From Apostichopus japonicus (taxonomy: Eukaryota; Echinodermata; Holothuroidea; Aspidochirotida; Stichopodidae), in assembly GCF_037975245.1 (NCBI RefSeq), contig NC_092573.1, forward strand, positions 2,668,501-2,732,500: DNA of 64,000 nucleotides, in the 5' to 3' direction. A program made the position numbers and the translations under genes. Shown piece by piece: positions 37,301-51,600 of this stretch. Every line of letters begins with the position of its first letter. Within the stretch, counting starts at the first letter, position 1. The notes below the pieces were generated by a model. It was not told the origin of the DNA and did not search any database. It saw only the letters and a program-made list of their open reading frames with translations.

Positions 37301-40300
37301 TGTAATCCTTAACTGACTCCAATTACATTGCTGTAATTAACTTTACCAATTTCGGACGTTAAATAAGTGAAAAATGGGACGAAAAGTCAGCTTCTATTTC
37401 AGACATTCCTGAAACATTCCTAAGACATCAGGTGACCATGTGACGTCAACGTTTGTATACCTCACTCACAACTATACTTTTAGTGTGTAAAGTCGTATAC
37501 TTGAGCTGCCAAAAACATCAACGATATTACTCCTTTTTCCTCAAAATGTCACAATTCTGTGTTGTTGGAGGTTGCAGTTATACCTCATCCAACAAAAGCA
37601 TTAGCTTTTTTAAATTTCCGAGTAAAAGAACCGACGTAAAACGCCGCAGACTTTGGATCAATTTTTTGAGATCCACGCGGAAAGATTTTTCAGCACCCAG
37701 AGCATCTCATGCCCATGAGTCCACATGCATGACCCTGCTTCTGTGTATGCTGCAAATGTCTCATTCTGTGAAAATTATATACTGTCGATAGCTGTGTCGG
37801 ACCATGGTCGGACATAGCTAATGTGAAATTGACCGTAAACACGCCCTGGACGTCCTTACATGTAACATTATATCACGCAATTGACAGTAATATATTTACT
37901 GTAAGAGATGACCGTATATATATACCGTGCCAAGGGTATAGCATTGTTAGTACATGTACGGTAGTTAGTTACAACTCTCGCCGGCGTTGGCTCACAGCAT
38001 GTGTAAATAGCCATGTTAGGATTTATCTATTTCATTTGTTGTATACCAGTATCGTGAGTTCGTGATACATGTGTAATATTGTCCGTTCTGTTTATTCCGA
38101 CATCTGCATGGTCCAAGGAGTTGAATAAAAACGGTAGTATGTAGCGATCGGACGTTTTATTTCGTTAGTGACTGTCTTGTGATTGTGGGATGTTAGTACT
38201 GGTCAAGGCCTGTTTCAACTAGACCTAACTCTATGGAATTACACAGACTCACGGTAGTTTTTCGCCCAGGATTGAACAAGAAACGTGGATTAGGATATTC
38301 ACTGCTAAATTTGTTTATTGACAGGATACTTTTTCTGTGTTTGTATACTTTTGGATATTAAAACGAGTAAGTACTATGTAAGTATATTGTACCGTACGGA
38401 CCTATTGACGCTACGCTATGTAAAAGATGCCTCCATTTGAGTGGAAATTTTGCTAATGAAATAAGCAATTTAACTAAAATTTCTGCTTATAATTGTCTTA
38501 AAACTTGTTGTTAGCCTTCATGTGTCTTTGTTTTAAGCTAACAGCTTTTCAAACGCTCGAAATTGGAAGTCAAAAACAGTACAATTGTTCGCTATCTGTG
38601 TACAAACAGTGCCTATATCAGCGTTTGATTTTCGCGGTATACAAACTTTGACGTCACACGGTGACCAGAGGCTCCTTTGGGTCAATCTCTGTTTTCAGAC
38701 ATTCCAGAGGTTCATGTCACGTGACTACCCAAAATGTCCATTTTCGTGGTCGTTTTTGATGGGTTATAGTAGGTTTTGGAAGATTATTTTTTACACATGT
38801 TGATTATGGGTATGTAAACTCCTAAATTAATGGAAAATCTCAAAAAAAAAAATTGCCTCCATATTTGGTCTTTAAGGGCACCACTCTAACACAGCAATAT
38901 TTAAAATGGCTGAATTTTCATGGATAGTGAGTAAATGTTAACCTTGCAAGAAACGTGATAATATCAAAGGAAAACTAAAAAATTATGAAATGTCATGCTA
39001 GAATTTCAATAAAGACTATTGCATGTTTTGCAATATTATATATTCCATTGCTGTAATGGGTGCTCTGTTGGGAGACTTCATTCAGCTTGTAAAATTTTTA
39101 CAAATTTCTTTGAATTTTAAGGATATTCTGGGACTACAGGAGCATCAACTGAAAAACATGTTAACATTTGCAACCAGCAGAGCAAGTGGAGAATTCTTTA
39201 CTCGGAATTACTCCAAAGAACAAGCTCATAGTAAGTATTTTACTATAATCATCAAAACCAGGGCATAATAGAAGGGAAACCAAATGTAGAGTTTGGGAAT
39301 ATCATAGAATATCACATATGATATGTTTTGCTTTGCATATGAACCGTTAGAGAAAAAAATAGAAACAAATGGTCTACTCTCAGTTAGAAAGGCCGTTTTG
39401 TAATTGCTTTGAGCGTACACAGTCCTGATGTCACTTATTAGTAAAACAGAAAAGTTCAAAGTTCATTGTGGAAAAGATTGTGGATCATCAAGAATGGTAT
39501 GTGATGTTGGATTTTCTCTGATTATCAGCCATTCCTTCAGCACTTTCCTCTTCTGTTATAATTAAGATATACACATTAACCCTTGCCATGTTTCTGTAGA
39601 ACGTATAGTTCCTGTGTCACATCTCGCTAGCACGACGGAACGAAAGAGAGACCTCGAGTGTAAATTTTGGGGACGTCATAGGAATTCCAGCATGACGTGT
39701 GATGCTAGGAATACGTTACATTAAGAGGAGACACTTTCAGTTCTATATATTAAGATAGAAATAAGAGTAAAACATGTTTGTATTTTATAATTGCTTTAGA
39801 TTACTCAGCAGTCTTATACTTCACTTTGTTGCAGTGTTTTCAATATCCTGTGTACATATGTATTTGCCACTGCCAAGATGGCAGTCTTTCAAGAACCGTG
39901 TGTATTTTTTCTCTTTCGTCAGATGTGCGTGATGCTCTTGCAAAGGCTCTCTACGGCAGATTATTCAGTTGGATTGTCAACAAAGTTAATCAACTTTTGG
40001 CTCCAGAGGAAGATCTATCATCTTCATCTATCACAGAGATTGGTGAGTTCTCGTAAATGTCATCTTATTTGGTCTGTTTTTTTTTTCTTTTTTTTTTTAA
40101 ATGTCATTTTCCTCAATGTTTTGTCATTCCCTTCTCCATAATGATTTTGTGATGGCTTCTTGGTAGCATACTAGCAGGGAATGACAAAAATCAGACCAGA
40201 ATGAGCCCTTAAGCTGGACATTGATTGGTTGTGTTTGTCCGTGAGTTAGATCAGAGTAGAGAAGGATGTATGTGTTTTGAAGGAGAGATCCTTCTCTTTT

Positions 40301-42614
40301 GAAATGGGCAGTGAGACTAAACTATCTTCTCAATGGGAAGGAATCAATTTCCTTAATTCCAGCCCAAACCAAAAGATAGATTTGATTTTAGATAATAACA
40401 GTAAATCAGTCTGTTGTAAAATCAACATTTACACTTCTTTGAAACTAATGCAAACAAATTTTAAAATGGGAAAATCTGCATAAAATCATATAAAAATAAT
40501 TTGATCAGAATGTAATTTCCATGTTTCACGTTCCATGTGTGTAAAATGTGTCTCAGAATTTATTATTTAAGGTTGCCATGTTTGCCAGTCAAGCAAGTGC
40601 TTTACTTTCAAGGTAATTACATCACTTTCATAGCAACTCATTCATGCGCGTAGCCAGGAATTTGCCATGGGAGGGGGAACCTGCATGCAATCTAAGCGTA
40701 GCGCCACCATGAGTTGGCGCTATGCGTACAAGAAAATTTTGGCTGAAAATGCCTCCCAGATGGCTGGAAATGGCACTTCCCAGGCCTTGTAAGTTGCATC
40801 TAAGCTTGAAAATTACTAGCGATATCATAAAAACATACAAAATTATGCTCAAGGAGGGGGCGGTCGCCCCCTTCGCCCCCCTTGGCTACGTGCCTGAACT
40901 CATTTGCATACAACAGTCCAGGTGAAGATTGCATAAGATTGGAACGTTTCCTTTCCTGAAATAGTGTATAATATATTTCATAGCACTCGATGCTCCAACT
41001 TGACTTCTTTTTGTATGTAATGGAACAATCAGCCACCAATAATATTTTTTCTCTTCCCTTTATCACCAGGTATTCTGGACATATTCGGATTTGAAAATCT
41101 CGGCATGAACAGCTTCGAGCAAGTCTGCATCAACTTGGCCAATGAACAATTACAAAACTTTTTCAATCAGGTGAGAAAAATAGTAAAAACTAAAGTATGA
41201 TTGCCTCCCTCAAAATAGATAGAATCTATGTCAAAGAGTTTCAATTTATAGTTTTGATATATTTCTGAGGGAGATACAGATTGAACATAAGAAACACTAG
41301 GAACACTTTTATAGAACCTGGTGGTGGAAGCGAGTCTTTTCTTTTTAAAAAAGTCACCTTTCGCAAGTAACTGTTGGCCCATTCACATTGTGAGACATCA
41401 CTTAAACCCCCCCCCCCCCCACAAGTAGTACCATTTATTTGGATTAAATAACTATTTTCAATAAACATTTTTTTAAATACATATTTTAGATGACTAATTT
41501 TGTATTATGTTATCCACACTTTACTTTGTGTCTGAGCAAAGGTTTAAAACACAAACATGATTATTAATTTTAAGGATGTTTTTTGCTCTACAATGTGTTT
41601 TTCTTTGATTTGTGCCATATTTTTTGCAGCACATATTTACTTTGGAGCAAGCAGAATACCAACTGGAGGGTGTGGACTGGACTCGGGTACCGTTTGTCAA
41701 TAATCAACCTCTTCTTGTGAGTAATTTAGCCTCATGAATATGCATATCCTATGTTTCATTGTAGGATTGAATAATCATGTATTATGTTGATGACTTATGT
41801 AGTGATTGGTATACACTTCAAGAGATACTAATCTACATATTGTCAGACAGTGTATATGTTTTAAGGTGTTTTATACAAAAGATGTTGTTTCTACATGATT
41901 ATTGCTTAAAGTAAATAAAAAATGGAAAACTTTCTGAGTAGTAATGAAGACATTTTAAAAGAGTGAAAGAATTTTGGAAGGAATAGCACTGGACATTGTT
42001 GGAGCTTAAAAATATCTCAGCTCTTTTTAAATGTGATATTGTGTTAGAGGGGTACTCATACTAATGTTAACAGTGTTCAAACACTTCAATAACTCAATTA
42101 ATGTATCAGTGGTATACAAACCTTTGTGTTTCTGCTTGATTATATTGTATTGGGGTACACTTAGTAGTGCTAAGAGTACCAAAGAGCAGTGCTGTAAAAA
42201 TTGGTGTTGTCATTTGCAATTTACTATGCCATATCATATCATTTCAAGCCCTTCTAACCTTTGACCTCACAGGAACTGTTCATGGCTAAACCAATCAGTG
42301 TGCTAGCATTACTGGACGAGGAGAGTCTATTTCCCAAGGTAAAGATTTCTTCTTTAGGAAGAAACATTGATTTGTCCATCCATATCATTTTGTGGAAATT
42401 TTTGACAAAATATCCCAGTTTGGTGAGCATTTTCTAAGAGGTACATATCTTATGCAGACAATGACAATGATGAATAACAAAAATATTGTTTTAATATCGA
42501 GACGTTTGTTGATAAGTTTGCACACCATTTGGAGACACCCTCTCTCTCTCTCTCGCTATATATATAAATATATATATATATTATATATATATTTTCCAAC
42601 TCATTACGATTTTC

Positions 42615-42651
<37 letters not shown>

Positions 42652-45600
42652 CATACATATAAAATTTCACTTTTAACTGAGGATTCAAGTTTTATACGGT
42701 CTTATTACCTGTTTGTATCGTCCTGTCAGGGGTCTGATCATTCTTATGTTGAGAAGATGAACCATAACTTTAACAAGAGCCATCACTACATCAAGACCAA
42801 AGTATCTACCAGCAACAAGTTCAGCATTGACCACTATGCAGGCAGGGTAAGAGTCCCAAACACTTTGTTACTGTTCTATGCAAAATTGTGAGACTTATAT
42901 CCCACCCATAAATCTGCTGGAGATTAGCTGAGATCAGATTATGAGCCACCATAGGCCTGACCGGCATGTGTGTGCTCTTCTGCTTTACGGTAGAAGACTT
43001 CAACTTGGTATGGTTTCTACTCTGTGATCTTCTATCAGAATTAAGAAGAAAAAGAATTATTGGAAAATGTAAATACTTTAGTAGCATGGTGGAAATTTTA
43101 TTGTCTGAAATATAAAGAGAAGCATAGAAAGTTTGAGAAAGGTTGTATTTTGGGGAATTGGGTATTGTTTGACAGATGAAGTGCCATGTACCGTGGAAAT
43201 ATTGAACTGGGACTGAAGTGGATGTTAGGGATATATTTTACACCAAGTTTTTATTGGCACTAAACATTTTATTGCAAACAAGAAAAAACAAATACCCAGA
43301 ACATGCTCCCATGTGTACGACAAAAAGAAGTTGGATGTAAATAGTGAAATCCAATGGACTTTGTAGTTTTGTAACTGCTAATTGTCTTTCTGCTTGCGTC
43401 CTTTTGCTAGGTGGAATATGATGCTACAGGTTTCTTGGAGAAGAACAGGGATGCTCTACCGCTAGGTGCAACCCAACTCTTCAAAACAAGTAATGTAGAG
43501 CTGATCAGCCTCATCTTTACTGGTGAGTTCGAAGGTTGATGTGATTGTAAGCAGAAAGAAAAGCACAGAGTCAAAGGGTCATCAACGTTAGCTCTCAAAT
43601 ATGCTACAGAGTCAAATGATGGACAGTCATTGTTAGACTTCACAGTAGGCATGTTACCGGCACCCTCAAAAATAATTTACCCTCACCGAGACATGCCATT
43701 GTCTAAATGTGTCACCTTTTGCCATGTTTTGAAATAATTCTGAGGTTTCTGAACTTCCAGAACTGCTTGAAGAGCTTTAGAAAATTTTTGCATGATTCTA
43801 AAATATTGTCTTTTCATATTCATTTTTTCCCCACTTCTAATAACATTGATAGGTTTCTGCTTCTTAATTGCTTATTCACGAATACATGAATATTTAAACT
43901 AAGCAAAGTGGTACACCATCACACAGGCTATGAGATGTAGCAGTGATGTTCTCATGCAAGTCCAATGGTGATGAGAGGGCATCAATTTTAAATTTTTGTC
44001 CCTTCTAAGAGTTCATCACCTACTTTCCTTCCCTTCAGGAACTATAACAAGAACAGGCACTTTGGCTCTTCAGAATCGGATCAGTCAAAAGAAACGGTCA
44101 CGAAAATCTATTAAGAAGGTAAAGTTTGGAAATAAAATCACTAATCACTGGATCCTTGATTTCATAGAAGAACAAAAGACAATATGTTCTTGTTAATCAC
44201 AGTTATCAGAATTATCCTAACAATCTGTAGTATATATTTGCATGTAAGATTTGGGACAATCAGTTGTTATCATGTACTCATCAGGCGAAATACTTTATAT
44301 AAATATGTGTTTGCTTTTTTTCTTTCAACAGAATAGCATTTCCCATAAATATAAGTTTGACTTCCCAAAATTTAGCAAACATGTAATGCTAGTTACTTGA
44401 TTCTTGCTTAATATTATAAATATGATTGTAGATATGAAATGATTTTTTTCATTCTTGTGATAATTTGCAGGGTCGTCACAATCCAAATCAGAACAAAAAG
44501 TTGACAGTTGGGGCTCAGTTCAAGGTTGGTTTCTAAGCTTTCATGTTTTTTTTTTAAATTTAAAATATTGAAGTGAGCATGTCGGGGAAAAAAATTGGAA
44601 TAGAAGATCATATGAATATTATTTTGAATATTACAAATGTGTCACATATTTAGTTAGATTATGTAGCCATTGCAGAGCTGATTTTGTTTACTTTCAGTTT
44701 GCTAACCATTTTTTAAGTCTGTGTGCCAGTGAGTGTGTTGTGGTGGTGGAAGGGGGGGTGGGGGTGGTGGGGGATTGCATGGAGATTGCGTGGTACAGGG
44801 AAGCTCTGTGCTACTGTCAAACCCTTCATGCTTAACCAATTGACCTTTCCAGAGATGTATCCCTCTTGTTCATGCAAAATGTTTCCCTTTCTGAATTTCT
44901 TGTATAGTTTCAGCAATTTATATGACCCAACCCTAACGTCAAGAATCATTATGATTACTACAAACCAGCTCATTTAAATGATCAGGAAACTACAGAGAAA
45001 GACTTCTAACTTTATCCTTCATATCATGCTTAGCTTTCTAAAGAAGAAGTGATTAGGCATATGTCCATCCATATTACATTCCTTCATTAAACTGAACTTC
45101 AGTTAATAAGTTTAAAGAATGATAATTAAAATTTCTAGCAAATAGCAACATACCCTTGTCAATATCACCTTTGATTATGTTCACTGTAATTATCTGAACT
45201 TTGTGTGATCATCTCAGAATTCCCTGTTAGTCTTGATGGAACTTCTGAACCAATCCAACCCTCACTTTGTGCGCTGTTTGAAACCAAATATGAAGAAAGA
45301 AGCTAGCTCTTTTGATGATAAATTTGTCACAGCTCAGGTAATGCTCTCTTTCTAGTATTTTATTTTTCTCCAGAAAATGTTCTTTTCAATGAGTGATTTG
45401 TTCAAAGCAGCTGGTTTCATCACTTCATTATTCTTTTAACATCTTAAGAAATAAGTGTAAACAGAAGTAGATGTGTTAGTTTGTTTGTATTAACATCACA
45501 ACAGATGTATGAAGTCTTGAGAATGTCCGTTAGCAACAACTTAGGAGAAAAAAATAGAGGTCATACAGAAATTAACAAGATACTCGATAAACTCTGATGA

Positions 45601-48600
45601 GAAATGGAAATTGTTGGTGAAAGAAAACTAACAAAAATGAATTTTCCAGCTGAAAGCATCTTAGAAAGTTGGAGACAATTGATGTACAAAGTTTAAATAC
45701 TATATCTTTTGTAAAACGTTGCTTTTCTGCTAGTGAACAAAGCAAATACAATTATACTTACAGATAGGTAAGCTTCCATGTTTTTGTTGAACTTGGGTAA
45801 TATTCTGTTAACATATAATATGTTCCAATTCCCATCATATAATGAACCCGTTCCTTGATATGTGTACCTGTTTGTAAATCTTTGCTTCAGAAGAAAATGA
45901 ATGCTAATCTGAAAGTCATTGGCTGAAAAATCTTTCAAGAAATTGTGTAGATGTTTATTCTGTGGGCTCTGGTAAGACTTCTACATAAATGTCAATGCTT
46001 TGAGTGACCAATTTACATATCTAACTATTTCCTTTTTTCTGATTAATCACTCATTCATCTTCCTTCTTTCAGCTGAGGTACACTGGTATGTTGGAAACAA
46101 CAAGAATCAGAAAAATGGGGTATGCCTTCCGACCAAAGTTTGAGGATTTTGTCAGTAGGTAAGGAAAATGTAGTTTGTAGTCAGTTTGAGTTTATCAATT
46201 TGCCATTTGATAATAAAAATGTTTCTGCCAGAAAATGAAAAGTCCCATTCTCAGCTTTAGCATTTTGGTAATATTTTAATTTTAATTTTACATGCCACAT
46301 AGAACTGCTTATTATCAACAAATATTTATTGCGCTGCTTTCAAAAGCCTGCGTGTACAGTAACTGACGTGTGTTGTAAGTTTTGTAAAATGCTAGGTTAA
46401 ACTTGACTTTCGCAAGTAGATTTTTTAAGTGGCCCAAATCTTGAAATTCTAAGCCCGAGTTGTGTTTCATGTCTAACCACAGTATCACCATGTGTTCTTG
46501 ATTTAAAGGTATGGTGTCCTGACATGCAATCCAAAACTATCTGCCAATCAGCACGGCTGTAAAGTAATCCTGGAGAGGGTCCGCATGGCAGACTGGATGC
46601 TCGGGTAAGTGGTTTTCCAGGAATAACTTCTTCTATCTGATTATGATTATTGTTATTGCCTATAATTCTCAGAAAATATATAAGATTTTTTGCAAGGTTT
46701 TTCTTGGCTTTTTTAAATTTAATGGGATTTCTTTATCAAGGATGAATGATGTTAAATGTCATTCAAATGTGGTCTGTTGTTCATATGAAATTAAAAAAAT
46801 GTGGTATTGTTGAGTTATTAGAATTTATAAAACTTATAAAACTTTATCGTGTAGGCACGAACTGAGGAACCAAAGTCCATCGGCAAGTTAGCATTAAAGG
46901 AGCTTTCCATTGAGTCTTAATCATTTAAAGTGTAATATCTTGGAAACTGTAATTATCTTGCATGCACAAAGCTCATTATATATGCTTATAATAGAGAGGT
47001 TAGATTCTGCTCTGCGAATTCCATCACTTTTAAAATCATTCATAGATCTGCTAGAACTGACAGCTAAATGTTCTAAATAGCATTACTCGTTATCCCTATT
47101 CTTTTGTTTATGTTGTTTTTGTTAGTGATGTTTTGCTGCTGTCAGTAGCGAATAGTATGTATGTTTACCTATTCCACGACTCTAAGTTGGAGATGCTATA
47201 ACGACCAGCAATTATACGCCACCATTGAAATTTAAAAGTAACAATTGCCATTTATATTGAACCTAATAGTTTAGAACTTGCCTCGTCTAATGTTAAAATG
47301 TCTATTAAACACACAAGGAACTTGAATTGAGGTACCGTAATGCTTCATGGGTAAATGAGCAGGATAAACCACCATTTCCAAAGGCCTTTATTTAATCAGT
47401 GTTTTCTTTTCTGCCAGTAAAACTAAAGTTTTCTTGAAGTACTATCACCAGGATAAACTGGAAGATGAGTTGAAGGCACTCGGCAAGAAGGTCATTCAGG
47501 GACAGAAAGGTAAGTCGAAAAGTAAAAATGAAATTGTGGCAATCCTTAGAGTTATTCTTAATTTCAGTGTAACAAATTTTTTAAAATGTACCCTATTGGT
47601 ATAAGGAAATCTTTGATTAAAAAGAAATTCAAAGGTGATATGGTAGAATGCAAAAGCTTTTAATTGCATTTATCACCCACCAAAAAATAATCAGTCCCAA
47701 CTTATAGCTAAGTCAGTAGCACACTGGATTTATCCTTTATGTCACTGGTGTCATTCCATTCTATTCTAGCCTAAAGTTTGCCTGCTCTTTCAAAGCTTTT
47801 TATAGTTTGGAAGAATTGAACAGGTTATTAAGTTCAATCTAAAACTGTCCTAAAGAGCTGACAAGTGCATTTTTCTCTCGCAGTCGTTCGTGGATTCCTG
47901 GCTCGACGAAGGTTTGCCAGAATTCTTGCAAAATACCGGAGAGAGAAGGAAGAGTCCCACGCTTTCCTGCTCGGTCTAGCCAAGAAGAGTCTCCAGCAGC
48001 AGCAGAAGTTGTTGACTATTCATCAGATGGACAAACACCTCCCTGAAAGTAAGAGCAATGCATTTGTTCAAATATGCAAAAAAGTCTTGAATATCCATAT
48101 ATATTCAAGAGAATATACATGTTCTTGAATATACATATGCTCTTGAATAAACATATGTACTTGAATAAACATATGTTCTTGAATATTTAGCCGACTGGAA
48201 GTTCACCGCCAGATCTTCAGGAATGAATGTGAGGAATACGCTCAAGCACTTGAGATGGCAAAGTGTTCATACTACCGCGATAAAGTTGCGGATTGTGACA
48301 CCAAAGCTATGTTCACCTTGATCAACACAGAGTTTGGTCGACAACAACGCACATCTATTCCTGAAAACATCAGTGCAGAGTCCTTTGGCCTGTTTTTCAG
48401 TGATAAGATACGCCACCTTCGTTCGGCTCTTGATGACGCCAGTAATGTTGACTCGTCGTGTATGTCATCATCTTCTGACCAGTCTGTTTGTCAATCATCA
48501 TTAAATGATTTAAAACTGGTGACTGAACAGAAAGTCCTCAGCATTATCAAGTCTAGAGCTTGTAAATTGGCATCTTGTGCCCCTATACCGTCTTGGCTCT

Positions 48601-51600
48601 TCAATTCCGTGCCTAAATTCATTGCTACCTGTTCTGACAAGAATAATTAATGAATCTCTGCGCATTGGGTGTTTCCCTCGGATATTCAAACACACTGTAA
48701 TTACTCCGCTCCTAAAAAAAAGGCAGGACTAGATCCAAGTGTGTTGTGCAATTATCGCCCGGTATCGAACCTCTGCTACATATCCAAATGCATCGAGAGA
48801 GTAGGTTTGGGTCAACTACAGACCTACCTTCAAACCCACAACCTATGTGGTGAATTTCAGGCTGCATATTGACCGCATCATTCGACGGAAACAGCTATTC
48901 TGCGAGTCAACAACGATATTCTGCAGCAGCTGGACCTTTGGCCACCATGTCGTCCTTATAATGCTGGACCTAAGTGCGGCTTTTGACACGGTTGACCATA
49001 TCATACTAGTAAATCGCCTGAAATTCCGTAACAGTCTCAATGGAAAAGTCCTGCAATGGATAGAATCATACCTACAGGCTCGTTCACAAGCTGTCCAATA
49101 AGGCAATGACCTCTCTGCTACACATGCTTCAGAGTGGGGTGTACCACAGGGATCTGTATTGGGTCCGACATTGTTTAGTTTATACATGGGGTCCCTTGGT
49201 GATATCATGCTTCGACACCAACTTACTTACATGTGTTATGCAGACGACAGCCAGCTATATATAAGCTTTGGTGACAATCACTCCTCAGAATTACAACGTC
49301 TGGACAACTGTTTGTCAGATATAAGAAGTTGGATGTTTAGCAAACAAATTGAAACTCAATGATAGTAAGACAGAAGTGATACATATATCGTCTCGGTTTA
49401 GGCCAACACACACCATTCCCCTCGTCTCCGTCGGTGACACCATTATCAACTACACTGATCATCTCCGCAATCTTGGTGTCATTTTTGATAATCACATGAC
49501 AATGGATCGACATATTCAACACGTTTGCCGAAGCGCCCTGTCAAGTATCCGGTACATTGGTCACATCAGAAAGTACCTCGACAGAGATTCATGTATAAAG
49601 CTTGTCCATGCATTTGTTACGTCGAAGCTCGACTACTGCAATAGTATTCTGTATGGATTACCAGGCTGTAAAATTGACAGGCAACAATGCGTACTAAACA
49701 CCGCCGCACGTCTCGTTACTAGAACTCGGAAGTATGATCACATTACCCATACCATGATCGAACTCCACTGGCTCCCGATGCGTGAACGAATTAACTACAA
49801 ACTACTTCTGATGGTGTTCAAATGTATGCACAATGTAGGACCAAGCTACCTCACCAACTTGTTTCAGCTCCGACCATCATCCACACACTCACTTCGCTCT
49901 AATTCATCACTGATGTTACTCATCCCTAGAGTTAAAACACAGACTTACGGCTTGAGAACGTTCACATCCAGTGCACCGTGCCTGTGGAACTCACTTCCAG
50001 AACATATAAAAATATGCAATACTGTGAACAGTTTCAAATCAGCACTCAAAACGTATCTCTTCACCAAAGCATATATGTTATAATTGCTATTATTTTGCCA
50101 AGCGCTATGAGAATTATATCATAGTTTGTTTGACCCTATATAAAAATTATGTATTATTATTATTATAATATTCATATGTTCTTGAAAAGGTGTTGAATAT
50201 TCATGTTCTTGATAGGTGTTGAATATTCATATGTTCTTGAATAGGTGTTGAATATTCATATGTTCTTGAATAGGTGTTGAATATTCATATGTTCTTGAAT
50301 AGGTGTTGAATATTCATATGTTCTTGAATAGGTGTTAGTTGGGTGGAAATGGTTCAGTGTAGCTGATCATTTACATTCAGATGGGGAAAAATTAGACCTC
50401 TGTTACAGGAGTACATGCCCCTTTCCAACATCCCACATGAAATCAAGAGTATTTATTAGCACAACCTTACATTTGAAACAAATTATAGGTCTAATATTTT
50501 AGTCTAAACATGCCTCAGAATGCACCATCTGGCGTGTAAATATTAATTTTTACTGGACAAAGACCCTCAGAACCCACTACATGGTAGCAGACTTCCATGA
50601 ACCCAGCACCACATACCCTCCCATATAAAATCCTTTACCCTTCCACTACACCTTGTCCTTACCTAACTCAGTCAAGTTGAAGTTTCAAATTTTACCCCAC
50701 CCTTCCTCCCCACTTCTCCTAGGCATGACACTGAATAAACATCACCCTGTGAGTAAGTGTGACTTTGTTCAAATATGTTAAATTTGTTGAATATTCATAT
50801 ATGAATAGGCTTTTCCCTCTGAGAACCTCCAGCTTATTAGGGACAAGCAGAGCACCTGTGTTTGTAAAGTCACTTTTTTTCTACAATTGGTCTGTGCATA
50901 GCTAAAACTTTGTAACAGTCTTGATATGCAAGTTGTGTTATAGTTCAAATGGAATAATATAATATTATTTCACCAGAAATTTTTATTAAACTGTGTCCTT
51001 TTTTTCCATTTATCCTCAGAATTTTTGAAGATGTTAGAAAGTGCAAATGGAGAGGTCATTCATTTTGATGCTAACAATCCACCGCTCACCCCTCCACCCT
51101 CTCCACCACCACCAGAACCAGAAGAAGAAAAGCCCTCTTCTCCTACCCCAACTCCCATGCCACGTTCTGCACCCCTACTGCTGATGCCTGAGCCAACGTC
51201 CAACGGAGCAAACTCAGTAGAAGTGGAAGAAACAGAAGACAAGCAGGTAGATTTGAACTTTAAAATCCTGGTCGGAAAGAAAACGGCCGCTGATTTATTT
51301 AGCCTACCTAACAAAACATGCTTCAAGAAATCATATTATTGAGGTCAGATGTGGGAAAATTTTGTCAAAACTGCATGACAAGATGCTTCAGAGTGGCAAT
51401 AAAAGGTGGCTCACGTAATCACCTTCCATACAGAAGTTGCTTCTAAAGTTTTGAACTGTGTCCATATTCAGGTGCAAACATGGTCCAAAGTGGCAATAAG
51501 TGGCGGTTAGCACTAGACCAGGGACATTACATCTAATATACCTTCTTATGACTGATGTCATCATTGTAGCTGGCTATCTATTTTACATGTTTGATTTTAC

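Noticed and set aside
48255-50083. Host gene encoding a reverse-transcriptase-like protein
   Set aside because: The frames are pieces of one LINE with frame changes and a missing endonuclease, inserted within a myosin intron.
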